In this document: one piece after another, positions 51,694-60,610 of the stretch
Numbering within the stretch: the stretch's first letter is position 1
Layout: every line of letters starts with the position of its first letter
From: JAFDWR01 sp038216655
GTDB lineage: Bacteria; Armatimonadota; Fimbriimonadia; Fimbriimonadales; Fimbriimonadaceae
Length of the DNA stretch: 64,000 bases
Assembly (NCBI GenBank): GCA_038216655.1
Contig: JBBQPZ010000015.1
Coordinates: 1-64,000, forward strand
Direction of reading: 5' to 3'
The notes under the pieces: model-generated
What the model was told of the DNA's origin: nothing
Database searches by the model: none
The model's input: the letters and a program-made list of their open reading frames with translations, nothing else
Position numbers and translations under genes: made by a program

Positions 51694-52908
51694 ATGTCGT
51701 CCGACTACTCCCGATTTGAAACGAAGGTGATTCACGCGGGGATCGTGCCTGATCCCACTTCCGGGGCGGTCATGACCCCGATCTACCAGACGAGCACCTA
51801 CGCGCAGACCTCGCCGGGTGAGCACAAAGGGTACGAATACAGCCGCACCGACAACCCGACGCGAACCGTGCTGCAGACTCAGCTTGCCGCGCTGGAGTCG
51901 GCCGACCATGCCCTCGTGTTCTCTTCGGGCTTGGCGTCGATCGATGCGGTTCTGAACCTGCTTCAGGCAGGCGACCATGTCATCGCCGGAGACGACCTCT
52001 ACGGCGGTACGTATCGGCTATTCACCAAGGTCGCCGCACACCGTGGATTGACGTTCACCTTCGTAGACTTGAACAATGAGGAGGCGTATCGAGCCGCCTT
52101 CACCCCGACGACCAAACTCGTCTGGTTCGAGACGCCGACCAACCCAATGCTCAATGTGATCGACGTCGCGAAGGTCTGCGCGATCGCCCGCGAGAAGGGC
52201 GTGATCTCGGCGGTCGACAACACGTTCATGTCGCCCTACTTCCAGCGTCCGTTGGAGCTTGGTGCGGACATCGTGATGCACTCGATGACCAAATACCTGA
52301 ACGGCCACAGCGACGTGGTAATGGGCGCGCTGATGCTGCGCGACCGGGAGATTGCGACGCCGAAGAAGGTCTGGAAGGACCCCAATTTCTCCGCGCCGAA
52401 GACCCTCTTCGCCCGCCTCAAGTTCTTGCAGAACGCGATCGGAGCGACCCCTGGTCCCTTCGACTGCTTTATGGTATTGCGCGGGATCAAGACGCTCGCC
52501 GTGCGCATGCAGCGCCACGCGGAGAACGGGATGAAGGTCGCTCAGTATCTGGAGGCGCATCCGAAGGTCGAGCGCGTGATCTTCCCCGGTCTCCCGTCAC
52601 ATCCGGGGCACGAAATCGCCAAAAAGCAAATGCACGGCTTCGGCGGGATGATCACCTTCTTCCCGCGTGGCGGGCTCGACAACTCGCGCGTCTTCCTGGA
52701 GAACGTTAAGTTGTTCACGCTGGCGGAGTCACTGGGCGGCGTCGAGAGCCTGATCGAACACCCCGCGATCATGACCCACGCGTCCATCCCCGCCGAGCAA
52801 CGGGCGGAGATTGGGATTCTCGACAACCTGGTCCGGGCCAGCGTCGGAATCGAGGCGGTCGAGGACATCATCGGGGACCTGGACCAGGCTCTGGCGCGGA
52901 TTTCGTAG
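51694..52908 (+). CDS. Cystathionine gamma-synthase/beta-lyase family enzyme
   Basis: This is a 404-residue PLP-dependent enzyme of the Cys/Met metabolism family. YSRTDNPTRTVLQTQLAALE, the cofactor-phosphate SSGLASIDA, the DNTFMSPYFQRPLELGADIV block and the PLP-binding lysine in HSMTKYLNGHSDVVMG are all present. The family covers cystathionine gamma-synthase, gamma-lyase and beta-lyase, and residues alone do not separate them here. TAGACT ends six bases before ATG 51694. pdxH, which makes the PLP cofactor, is 0.9 kb downstream. Confidence 0.93.
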   Translation: MSSDYSRFETKVIHAGIVPDPTSGAVMTPIYQTSTYAQTSPGEHKGYEYSRTDNPTRTVLQTQLAALESADHALVFSSGLASIDAVLNLLQAGDHVIAGDDLYGGTYRLFTKVAAHRGLTFTFVDLNNEEAYRAAFTPTTKLVWFETPTNPMLNVIDVAKVCAIAREKGVISAVDNTFMSPYFQRPLELGADIVMHSMTKYLNGHSDVVMGALMLRDREIATPKKVWKDPNFSAPKTLFARLKFLQNAIGATPGPFDCFMVLRGIKTLAVRMQRHAENGMKVAQYLEAHPKVERVIFPGLPSHPGHEIAKKQMHGFGGMITFFPRGGLDNSRVFLENVKLFTLAESLGGVESLIEHPAIMTHASIPAEQRAEIGILDNLVRASVGIEAVEDIIGDLDQALARIS

Positions 52909-52949
52909 CTTGCGAGTGGCAGTGGTAGTGCGGAGTTGGAGTTGGAGTT

Positions 52950-53065
52950 GTCATTCCGAGTGAGCCCTAGCGACATCGAGGAATCTGACTGGAAGCACCG
53001 ACTGCTAGGACTAACACTCGGCGACTACAGTCAGATCCCTCGGCACAGACATCCTTCGGGATGAC
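52950..53065 (-). repeat. GTCATTCCGA-bounded element R3, copy b
   Basis: This 116-bp element runs in the opposite orientation to the copy at 50726-50841, with matching GTCGCTAGGGCT, GATTCCTC and CGCCGAGTGTTAGT blocks on the minus strand. Upstream lies a GGAGTTGGAGTTGGAGTTG run. Confidence 0.8.
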
Positions 53066-53112
53066 AAATCCACAATAGAGGCGTGGTCCGAAACAGGTAT
53101 GATGCATCCGAA

Positions 53113-53814
53113 ATGTCGGTGAAGACGATCGATGACCTTCCGTGGGCACTGGTCCAGGTTCTGACGCACTGGAAGAACCTCGATGCTCAGGTTGCCCCTG
53201 GTGAAATCACCCTCAGCGGCAACTACGGACGGACCGAGATGCTCCGCGATCTTGAGGCGCTGAACGGATTGTCCGACGAAATACTCGCCCGGGTCAATGA
53301 GCATAAGGCGATGGCGGGCGGGCTGATCGCCCACCGAACCGAATTGAAGGAGTTTCTCCGCTCGTTCGTGTTCAGTGTCCGGGGGCTGCTGATGGACTCA
53401 ACGTTCATTGAGCAACTTCCCCGCCTCCCCGACCTCCATGCGCACCAAGGACCCTTCATGCACCCCATGGAGAGCGCGCTGCAGGTTTGGCGGAAGATCA
53501 ACACCAACCCGCCCCAAGGGTTTGCCGCTCCGCTCGTCCTCGCCTCCGGATTGACTCTCGCCAAGTTCGAGGCAAAGGTCCAGGAGGGCAAATCGGTGTT
53601 CGACCGCCGCGCGCGGCTCATTACCGAAGAGCGGGAAATCCGAAGGCGCCGTGAGCGTCTCGCCGCCCAGCTTAGAAATCGGGCAATTCAATACCACCAC
53701 ATCGTGAGCGGAAGCTTTCCAGCAGGCAGCGAGGAAGTGCGTACCCTTCCGCGGCTCTGGCCTCCGACGGTTCGGAAGAAGAAAGCGGCTGTGGCAAACT
53801 CTAGCGGTGTCTGA
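53113..53814 (+). CDS. Unknown mostly helical protein
   Basis: This is a 233-residue cytoplasmic protein of unknown family. It starts MSVKTIDDLPWALVQVLTHW and is largely helical, with a conserved-looking HAHQGPFMHPMESALQVWRK segment and a strongly basic helix (ITEEREIRRRRERLAAQLRN). TATGAT ends nine bases before ATG 53113; GTG 53083 would add ten residues. It overlaps pdxH by eight bases, so they are probably one transcript. Confidence 0.7.
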   Translation: MSVKTIDDLPWALVQVLTHWKNLDAQVAPGEITLSGNYGRTEMLRDLEALNGLSDEILARVNEHKAMAGGLIAHRTELKEFLRSFVFSVRGLLMDSTFIEQLPRLPDLHAHQGPFMHPMESALQVWRKINTNPPQGFAAPLVLASGLTLAKFEAKVQEGKSVFDRRARLITEEREIRRRRERLAAQLRNRAIQYHHIVSGSFPAGSEEVRTLPRLWPPTVRKKKAAVANSSGV

Positions 53815-54436
53815 TTCCACCCGCGTCGATTACCGCTTCGACAACCTGATCGAAGGCGATCTCGAAGCTACGCCCGAGCGACAACTTCGGCGCTGGCTCG
53901 ACGAAGCAGACGCCTACGGTATCCGCGAAGCCAATGCGATGTGCGTCTCGACGGTCGGCCCCGATCATCGCCCCAGCTCTCGCATGGTTCTGCTTCGAGG
54001 ACTCGATGCGAGGGGGCTCCTCTTCTTCACGAACTACAACTCGAGGAAGGGCGAAGAACTCAGCCTGAACCCGGCCGTCTGCGCGACTTTTTGGTGGGGG
54101 CCGATGGAGCGCCAAGTCCGAATCGAGGGACGCGTCGAACGCGCGAGTCCCGAGGAATCGGACGAGTACTTCCACTCACGGCCCCGGGAGAGCCAGATCG
54201 CCTCGCTCGCGAGCCCGCAGAGCCAGCCCGTTCCCGATCGGGAGTTCCTCGAAACCAAGGTCCGCGAACTCACCGAGCAGCTATCCGGCGAAATCGAGCG
54301 GCCGACCCATTGGGGAGGCTATCGCATCGTTCCCCACCGCTACGAGTTCTGGCAAGGTCGAGGCGCCCGGCTTCACGATCGACTTGAGATGACCAAGTCA
54401 GCCGAAGGCTGGACCATCCAGCGCTTGGCTCCTTAA
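53807..54436 (+). CDS. pdxH: Pyridoxamine 5'-phosphate oxidase
   Basis: This FMN-dependent enzyme oxidises PNP and PMP to PLP. It has 209 residues. The family blocks are NAMCVSTVGPDHRPSSRMVL, then FFTNYNSRKGEELSLNP, WWGPMERQVRIEGRVER and the substrate-binding C-terminal WGGYRIVPHRYEFWQGRGAR with LHDR. GTG 53807 is the start; CAAACT ends six bases upstream. It overlaps the preceding gene by eight bases and lies near two amino-acid genes, one of them a PLP enzyme. Confidence 0.95.
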   Translation: MSDSTRVDYRFDNLIEGDLEATPERQLRRWLDEADAYGIREANAMCVSTVGPDHRPSSRMVLLRGLDARGLLFFTNYNSRKGEELSLNPAVCATFWWGPMERQVRIEGRVERASPEESDEYFHSRPRESQIASLASPQSQPVPDREFLETKVRELTEQLSGEIERPTHWGGYRIVPHRYEFWQGRGARLHDRLEMTKSAEGWTIQRLAP

Positions 54437-54495
54437 ACCAGGCTCCCGCCCCGGTAAACTCTCTCCATTCAAGCCTTGAGGAGAAGTTAGTCGCC

Positions 54496-55620
54496 ATGGT
54501 TGTTGGAGTACCGAAAGAAGTCAAAGCCGACGAGTATCGAGTAGCCCTTACCCCCGCCGGGGTCATGACGTTGAAGCACCACGGCCACCAGGTCGTCGTG
54601 GAGACCGGAGCCGGAGAAGGAACGCACATCCCCGACTCGGAATACATCGAAGCTGGTGCGGAGATCGCTAACGTTGCCGAAGTCTGGCGACGCTCCGAGT
54701 TGATCGTCAAGGTCAAAGAACCGCAAGCGAAGGAATTCCCGCACATCAAGCCGGGCCAGTTGCTCTTCACCTATTTTCACTTCGCCGCCAGTAGCGATCT
54801 CACCGCCGCGATGATCGAGCGCCGCGCCCACTGCATCGCCTATGAGACGGTCGAGATGCCGAACCGCTCGCTTCCCCTCCTCACCCCGATGAGCGAAGTG
54901 GCCGGTCGTCTGAGCATACAAGAAGGGGCCAAATACCTCGAGCGTCCGATGGGCGGTCGCGGCGTGCTCCTCAGCGGTGTCCCCGGAACCCGGCCCGCAG
55001 TGGTCGCGGTCATCGGTGCCGGAGTGGTGGGGCTCAACGCGGTCAAGGTCGCCGCCGGCTTCGGCGCGACGGTCTACGTGCTGGACATCAACTTGGACCG
55101 CCTCCGGTATCTCGATGACATCTTCCCGGACAACGTCATCACGCTCCACAGCAACCCTGGCACGATGAAGCAGGTTCTACAGGAAGCCGACCTCGTGATC
55201 GGTGCGGTCTACGTGACCGGTGCGAAGGCACCGATTCTCGTCTCGCGCGAAATGCTGAAGCTTATGAAGCCGGGCTCGGTGCTTGTCGATGTCGCCGTTG
55301 ACCAGGGCGGGTGCTTCGAGACCACCAAGCCGACGACCCACGGCAACCCGACCTTCGTCGTTGACGGTGTGGTGCATTACTGCGTGGCCAACATGCCCGG
55401 CGCGGTCGCGCACACGAGCACCTACGCGCTCACGAACGCAACGCTTCCCTACGTGGTCAAGCTAGCAAACGAGGGGCTCGACGCCCTTCGACACGACTCG
55501 GCGCTCCGAAAGGGGCTCAATGTCTCCGAAGGTAGGGTGACCCTGGAGTCCATCGCGAACCAATTTGAATATCCCTACGTCTCTCCCGAACAGGTGCTCG
55601 ACACCCAGCCAGTTGCCTAA
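54496..55620 (+). CDS. ald: Alanine dehydrogenase
   Basis: This is a 374-residue NAD-dependent enzyme interconverting alanine and pyruvate plus ammonia. VGVPKEVKADEYRVALTP is the N-terminal signature, FTYFHFAAS contains the catalytic His block, and VVAVIGAGVVGLNAVKVAAG is the Rossmann motif. VDQGGCFETTKPTTHGNPTF is the second family block. A GAGGAGAAG ribosome-binding site and a TAAACT hexamer lie upstream of ATG 54496. The next gene begins two bases after the stop. Confidence 0.95.
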   Translation: MVVGVPKEVKADEYRVALTPAGVMTLKHHGHQVVVETGAGEGTHIPDSEYIEAGAEIANVAEVWRRSELIVKVKEPQAKEFPHIKPGQLLFTYFHFAASSDLTAAMIERRAHCIAYETVEMPNRSLPLLTPMSEVAGRLSIQEGAKYLERPMGGRGVLLSGVPGTRPAVVAVIGAGVVGLNAVKVAAGFGATVYVLDINLDRLRYLDDIFPDNVITLHSNPGTMKQVLQEADLVIGAVYVTGAKAPILVSREMLKLMKPGSVLVDVAVDQGGCFETTKPTTHGNPTFVVDGVVHYCVANMPGAVAHTSTYALTNATLPYVVKLANEGLDALRHDSALRKGLNVSEGRVTLESIANQFEYPYVSPEQVLDTQPVA

Positions 55621-55621
55621 T

Positions 55622-56284
55622 ATGCGCCCTATCCTCATTACCATTGTCCTCGGTCTCTCGGTGTTGGCGTCCGCGCAGGTCAGCAATACCAAGACGGGCT
55701 ACCTGTTCCGAGTCAAGTACACGAAGGGCCAGTTGATGGACTATCGGATGACGGCGAAGCAGGTTGCCAAGAAGGGACCGGCGCTGCTGATCACCAGCCC
55801 GTTCTCGATGCGCGTGCTCTCCGTCACCAATGGAGTGGCAGAGATCCTCGCCAGCGAGGGTCCGGTGATGTTGAACGGAAAGCAGTTCCAGCCCCTTGGA
55901 ACCGCCCAAGGCGAAATGGACAGCCGATTCCGACCGGTGAACAGCGACCTTCGAAACACGACGTTCTCGGGCATGTACCCCGAGCGTGCGATCAAGCTCG
56001 GCAAAACTTGGACAACGCCCTTCCAACTGCAAAACACCGGGGTAACCGGCAAGATGGTGGCTACCTACAAGTTTGAGGGGTTCGACATTGTGGACGGACA
56101 AAAGGTCGCTGTGCTTTCAACCAAGATCGTCGGACCGCTGGCGGGCGGCGGTAAGACGATGGTTCGCGTCTCCGACGGTACACCCCAACGGATGGTCCTC
56201 ACCTTGGGTCTAACCTACACCCAGCCGGGTGTAGGGACGAAGGATTCCAATGTGACGATCGAATTCGGCGTCTACCGGAAATGA
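55622..56284 (+). CDS. Secreted protein, DUF6263-like
   Basis: This is a 220-residue protein with a signal peptide (RPILITIVLGLSVLASAQ). GYLFRVKYTKGQLMDYRMTA and the motif YPERAIKLGKTWTTPF tie it to the genes at 16330 and 62584; a final TYTQPG...VTIEFGVYRK strand closes the fold. Function is unknown. It starts two bases after the ald stop codon and overlaps the next gene by four (ATGA). Confidence 0.7.
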   Translation: MRPILITIVLGLSVLASAQVSNTKTGYLFRVKYTKGQLMDYRMTAKQVAKKGPALLITSPFSMRVLSVTNGVAEILASEGPVMLNGKQFQPLGTAQGEMDSRFRPVNSDLRNTTFSGMYPERAIKLGKTWTTPFQLQNTGVTGKMVATYKFEGFDIVDGQKVAVLSTKIVGPLAGGGKTMVRVSDGTPQRMVLTLGLTYTQPGVGTKDSNVTIEFGVYRK

Positions 56285-56991
56285 TCGACCACGCTTCCTC
56301 GGGCGATCGTGAAGTTCTCAGGCTATTGAGGCAGCACCCGAAGGTCACGGCCGTTCAGGAGGACACGAGCGCGGGAATCTCGTTTCGCCAGGGCGAGTGG
56401 CACCGGTCCGTAGTTCAAGGGGATTCACAAACCGAGTTGTACGGACTCGTCGAACTGATGGACAACAACCCGCTCGTTTGTGCGGATCAGATGTCGATTC
56501 CGACGCCGATCGGGGTCCTTGCCGCGATCGCTTTGGGTCCCCTCATCGTTTCTGGGCTACTTTACGAGGAGCCGACCATTCTCGCGAGCAATGGCGACGA
56601 CAAATACGCGATCGATGAGTTGCTTCGTCGCGAGGGCTGGGAGGGCGGTGCGATCCTCTCGGCGGATGAAAAGGACTTGGGCGGCCTTCTTGCGGCGACG
56701 GTCATCGCCGCGATTCGAACGCCTTCCAGGCTCGAAGACATCGATGACTTGTATGAGGAGCGATTCGGGCGATCGTTCTTCGTCCATCGCGACGAGATAA
56801 GCGAGTGGCACGTCGACCTGGTCCGGGGCAGTCAGAATGCCCTCTTCCGGCTCCGAATCGTCCCCGATGAGCCCTACAGCCTTCTAACGATTCAGGCAAT
56901 GGCGGATCGTAAGGGTAAGTGCGGAGCGGGGGCATTGATCCACGCGATGAACGTGATGGCCGGGTTCGAAGAGTCGCTCGGACTGGCATAA
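56281..56991 (+). CDS. Truncated ArgC/Asd-like protein lacking the catalytic cysteine
   Basis: This is a 236-residue protein. Its second half follows the dimerisation-domain order of N-acetyl-gamma-glutamyl-phosphate reductase: IPTPIGVLAAIALGPLIVSG in the place of the GCYPT...LAPL..aGL block; RFGRSFFVHRDEISEWHVDL, GSQNALFRLRIVPDE, and KGKCGAGALIHAMNVMAGFE for the GAAGQAVQNMN..G.E block. The catalytic Cys position appears to be Ser (MSIPT) and the N-terminal NAD-binding fold is mostly missing (about 75 residues instead of 150). This is a remote match made by eye; it could be a non-catalytic homologue or an unrelated protein. Confidence 0.5.
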   Translation: MIDHASSGDREVLRLLRQHPKVTAVQEDTSAGISFRQGEWHRSVVQGDSQTELYGLVELMDNNPLVCADQMSIPTPIGVLAAIALGPLIVSGLLYEEPTILASNGDDKYAIDELLRREGWEGGAILSADEKDLGGLLAATVIAAIRTPSRLEDIDDLYEERFGRSFFVHRDEISEWHVDLVRGSQNALFRLRIVPDEPYSLLTIQAMADRKGKCGAGALIHAMNVMAGFEESLGLA

Positions 56992-57034
56992 CATCCCCTA
57001 TTCAGATTCCCGAACGATCCGCTATCCTGTAGAC

Positions 57035-57283
57035 ATGAAAGACCAGAACGACGTCCGAGGCAACAAGGCCGCCCGCAGCGAGTTTTCTCGTCGTGGTGTG
57101 GACTTAACCTTGGCCGATATCCGGGTGACGCATGGCGTCGTGCACGTTCGCGGAACGCTGCAGCGTATGTCGACCGCTCACTTCGCGGACTTGAAGACGG
57201 AGTGTCTCTTGATCTGCCAGCGTCTTCGCCAGAAGCCGGAGATCCGCGACGTGCAGATGGAAGCCACCTTCCGCGGCAGCTAG
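57035..57283 (+). CDS. Small BON-like protein
   Basis: This is an 82-residue protein. After a basic start (KDQNDVRGNKAARSEFSRRG) it has a strand-turn-strand GVVHVRGTLQRMSTAHF, then a LKTECLLICQRLRQKPEIRD helix and VQMEATFRGS strand, a layout like a short BON domain. TATCCT ends six bases before ATG 57035 and there is no ribosome-binding site. Function is unknown, but the clean promoter-like element and codon use suggest it is real. Confidence 0.65.
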   Translation: MKDQNDVRGNKAARSEFSRRGVDLTLADIRVTHGVVHVRGTLQRMSTAHFADLKTECLLICQRLRQKPEIRDVQMEATFRGS

Positions 57284-57887
57284 TTTTTCTTCCTGGGGCC
57301 AGTTCAAGGAATTGTCATTCCGACCGAGTCCGCCCACGGCCTTGGAGTTTGCCTTGCGGATTGTATGCGGACGATTGGAGGAACCTGACAGGAGCCGCCC
57401 CTTGTCCGTCGCCTCAGTATGCCGTCAAGCTTCATTTGTCCCCTTAGCCTGTCATCCTGAGTAGGCTGTCAACCTTCATTTGTCGACTTTTAGTCTGCGG
57501 TGCCACGGTTTGGCCGGGATTGGAATTGACCGTCGAACTGGAAATCGCTTCCCGGCAAACCGTGCGTTGTCATTACCACCGGTGCATAGAAGCACGGCTT
57601 GCCAGGGAGCAGTTCGGGTTCTCAGGCATCTGCGGTCCTGGCCAAGCCGTGGCACCGCATTGAAACAAGACAAATGAAGCTTGACAACCTACTGAGCGGC
57701 GCGCCGAGCCATTGGCGAAGGCAGCGAAGTCGAAGGATCCTCAGTCCAGTCTCCGACTCTCTGCGCGCGCCGGTTCTCTAAGTCGGAGGCATCGTCCGTG
57801 ATCCTTCGACTGCGTCGACTCGCTAGGGCTCGTCGACTGCGCTCTGGATGACGGGAACAGATTTGAAACTGGGATCAACATTCCGGG
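57284..57887. repeat. 600-base intergenic region made of repeats
   Basis: The spacer holds a GTCATTCCGACCGAG...GACAGG unit like R3 (from about 57314), a full R1 element (57457-57696) and a CGAAGTCGAAGGATC...GATCCTTCGACTGCG inverted repeat ending in TCTGGATGAC (to about 57851). No gene was recognised. Confidence 0.7.
57457..57696 (-). repeat. Nested inverted-repeat element R1, copy 3
   Basis: The core 57496-57659 reads in the opposite direction to copy 1 and shares nearly all its blocks. The outer arms 57457-57484 and 57669-57696 are a 28-bp near-perfect inverted repeat around GTCAA(G/C)CTTCATTTGTC. Nested arms give the whole element the form of a long imperfect hairpin. Confidence 0.85.
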
Positions 57888-58790
57888 TTAGCCTCGCGGA
57901 TGGGCCGCCGAATACTTCCGCTTCACCTCTTCCAGATCGAGCCCGGTGTACACCTGGGTCGTGGCGATGGATGCGTGCCCCAGTAGCTCCTGTACCGCCC
58001 GCAGGTCCGCGCCCCCCTTCAGCAGGTGCACCGCGTAGGTGTGACGAAGCGTGTGCGGACTGATCGGCTCGGCGTAGCCGCCCAATCTCGCCATGAGTTC
58101 CAGCCGGTGGTAAGCGGTTTGCCTTAGCATCGAGAGCCCCTTGTCAGACAGGATCACCCGCGACGTCGGCCGCTTGAGGAGCTTTGGCCGTGCCTCCTCA
58201 AGGTACTTCGCCACCCATTGAACGGTCAGCTTCGGGAGCGGCACGATTCGCGTCTTGCCCCGCTTCCCTGTCACGCGAACCAAGGCGGTTTCGAGCGACA
58301 GAGCCTCCAACTCTAGATCCAGAACCTCGCTGATCCGAAGTCCAGCGCCGTAGATGAGCTCCATCAGTGCCCGATCCCGCAGGCCGGAAGGCTTCTGAAT
58401 ATCCGCGGCTTCAAGGATTGACTGGAGCACATCGATCGAAAGGGCCTTGGGAAGCAGCCTCGGCTTGCGGAACCCGCCCGTATCGGGCAGATCCGCTGCC
58501 GGGCCTTCGTTGTTGCGTTTGAGGAATTTGAGGAAGGACCGGAGCGCGCTGATCCGGCGTCGCCGGGTCGCCGTCGAGAGATCGCGCGGCTGAGCGGCCT
58601 CGAACTTGGTCAGAAGCTCGGCGTCGAGATCCATCCAATTCTCCAGACCGCGGCGGGAAAAGAACTGGACCGCGATGCTCAAGTCGTTCGCGTAGGCGGT
58701 GCAGGTGTGCGGACTCGCGCCTCGCTCTACCTTGAGATGGTCGAGAAACCACTCGACCGCCTCCTCTAAGGCAGATCCTTCCGCTTCCAT
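57888..58790 (-). CDS. Tyrosine recombinase XerC/XerD family
   Basis: This is a 300-residue tyrosine recombinase. The N-terminal SAM-like domain covers residues 10-100; the catalytic block has Arg in YGAGLRISEVLDL, Lys in TGKRGKTRIVPL, HTLRHTYAVHLL and GHASIATTQVYTGL with the nucleophilic tyrosine. Length and motifs fit XerC/XerD chromosome-dimer resolvases, but an element-specific integrase cannot be excluded. It overlaps the glycosyltransferase by 25 bases and is the last gene of the operon. Confidence 0.88.
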   Translation of the reverse strand: MEAEGSALEEAVEWFLDHLKVERGASPHTCTAYANDLSIAVQFFSRRGLENWMDLDAELLTKFEAAQPRDLSTATRRRRISALRSFLKFLKRNNEGPAADLPDTGGFRKPRLLPKALSIDVLQSILEAADIQKPSGLRDRALMELIYGAGLRISEVLDLELEALSLETALVRVTGKRGKTRIVPLPKLTVQWVAKYLEEARPKLLKRPTSRVILSDKGLSMLRQTAYHRLELMARLGGYAEPISPHTLRHTYAVHLLKGGADLRAVQELLGHASIATTQVYTGLDLEEVKRKYSAAHPRG

Positions 58791-60610
58791 AGATAGATCA
58801 CCGGCTGCGTGTACATCATGTCGTTGACGGTGTCGCCCGGGACGCCGAACTGCTTGAACGGAACGTAGAGTTTGGCCAGTTCCGTTCGGAAGACACTGGC
58901 CTGCCTGACCTCGCTCTGCGCCGATTCGCTGATGTCCTTGCGTCCGGCCAGGCGTTCGATATCGACAACCTCGAAGTTGCTCAGCGCGACGTAGTCGGGC
59001 TTCATCTCGGTCAAAAGCCGCGGGTCCCAGCGGGGGCGCTTCTCAAGGTCCTCCTGGGTCCACTTCGGAGTCGCGGCAAGTTCGGCGGGGATGTACCAGA
59101 GCGTCTTCGGCTTGGACATCTGAGGCAATGCCACCGACATCGCCTGGAGGAACGGCGCGGCACGGAAGACTCCCATTTCCGGGAAGGTCTGGGGCGAGTA
59201 GTACCAGGGGTCGTTGGCGAGTCCGAGCGTCAGGTTCGGCTCCTTCTCCTGGAGCTTTCGGAGGTAGTCCACTGACGCCTCACGGGCATCGCGCCCGGCC
59301 ATATCCATCGACAGCGTGAGGGTCTTGCGCAATCCACCGTAGTCGAACCCTCCCAGCCCAAGCAGGGCCACCGCCACGAACGCGTGCCCCCACCCTCCGC
59401 GCTTGCGCGCTTCAGAAACGGCGTATCCAAAGCCAACGGCGAGGGCAACGTAGAGCGGGAACGTGTAGCGAAGAAATTTCACCTCCGCCCGCCCGATCAG
59501 GAGATAGTAAGGCACCCAGAACGCCAAGAGCACCCAGACCCAAGGGTTGTCCCGGCCCATCTGCCGAATGCCTGCGAGTTTCGACCTAACGAGCTTGCCA
59601 AAGAGCGGACCGGTTTCCGCCTTGAAGGTCGTCATGTAAGTCGACCAAGTTCCCTGGAGCAAGCCGTATCCAAGGCCCACCAAGGCGGTCAGGCAAAGTA
59701 GAACACCCATGCCCGTTTGTAGATTAGCGAAGTGGTAGATGAACGCTGAGGACGTGCCCTCAAAGAGAAGCCCATGGCCCGAGCTCGTGTGCCTCAACTC
59801 ATAGACGAAGTCCTGAATGAACTTGCCAGTGTTAAGAACGAAGCCGGGCGTGGTGATCACGAACGTAGCTAATGCCGCCCCAGTGCCCGCCAGCGCGAGT
59901 TTGAGTGCCTGCGGGCGTTTCGATACGAACAGGGCCGCGTAAAGCGACAGGAGGACCAGGATGCCGGTGTATTTCGTGCCGGTGCTGGCCCCGGCGAAGA
60001 CGCCGCACAAGATCGCGGAGCGCCAGTCGATCTTCTCCTCACCTTCGGGCGGATACAAGAGGCGTATCGCGTAGAGGGTGCTCAGGGCTAAGAAGAAGGT
60101 CGCGAGCACATCGACCGTCTGGAATCTCGAATGGACAACAAAGCCGGGAGCCACCGCGGGCACTAAGGCCCCGAAGACGGCCCCCCAGCGGTTCGCGAAG
60201 CGGAGGAGGATGAAGAAGATCACCGCCGCGGTGCCCGCTCCGGCCAGGCTGCTGATAATCCGCCCGGCCATGTTGCACCGCGCCACGTAAGCCCAGTAGC
60301 CTTCCTCGTCCCCCTTCTCCGGCATCTTGGTATACGCGCCGGTCATGTCGCTCGCGACGCGAAGCACGGTCAAGTAGAGGGTGCCGTAATTGTAGAAGCC
60401 GGGGTCGAACTTCCCTTCTCCAGGGCGGATCGCTTGCGACTTCGTCCAGATCAGGTACTCGTCGGGGTGCAGGCTCTGGTGGTGCAGATCGTCGGCCAGA
60501 CCCCAACCGATACCGAAGAGCCGGAGGACAAGGGCGAACACGAAGATGCCCGCGGCGATAAGCGCCGGAATCCGATTAGACGACGGCTCGGCGGAGGGGC
60601 TCTTCGACAC
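58766..60610 (-). CDS. GT39-type membrane glycosyltransferase
   Basis: This is a 614-residue polytopic membrane protein with about 10-12 transmembrane helices. The first periplasmic loop has SLHPDEYLIWTKS, in which the Asp-Glu pair occupies the usual GT39/PMT-type catalytic position, and the transmembrane region carries FFALSTLYAIRLLYPP and a TKYTGILVLLSLYAALF helix. The C-terminal 150 residues are soluble. These enzymes move sugars from polyprenyl-phosphate donors to lipids or proteins. Overlaps on both sides (35 bases with the HD gene, 25 with xer) point to one operon. Confidence 0.85.
   Translation of the reverse strand: MSKSPSAEPSSNRIPALIAAGIFVFALVLRLFGIGWGLADDLHHQSLHPDEYLIWTKSQAIRPGEGKFDPGFYNYGTLYLTVLRVASDMTGAYTKMPEKGDEEGYWAYVARCNMAGRIISSLAGAGTAAVIFFILLRFANRWGAVFGALVPAVAPGFVVHSRFQTVDVLATFFLALSTLYAIRLLYPPEGEEKIDWRSAILCGVFAGASTGTKYTGILVLLSLYAALFVSKRPQALKLALAGTGAALATFVITTPGFVLNTGKFIQDFVYELRHTSSGHGLLFEGTSSAFIYHFANLQTGMGVLLCLTALVGLGYGLLQGTWSTYMTTFKAETGPLFGKLVRSKLAGIRQMGRDNPWVWVLLAFWVPYYLLIGRAEVKFLRYTFPLYVALAVGFGYAVSEARKRGGWGHAFVAVALLGLGGFDYGGLRKTLTLSMDMAGRDAREASVDYLRKLQEKEPNLTLGLANDPWYYSPQTFPEMGVFRAAPFLQAMSVALPQMSKPKTLWYIPAELAATPKWTQEDLEKRPRWDPRLLTEMKPDYVALSNFEVVDIERLAGRKDISESAQSEVRQASVFRTELAKLYVPFKQFGVPGDTVNDMMYTQPVIYLWKRKDLP

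Noticed and set aside
57284..57887. Several short open frames in the repeat region upstream of xer
   Set aside because: They follow the R1 and R3 repeats in both orientations and do not conserve frame between repeat copies.
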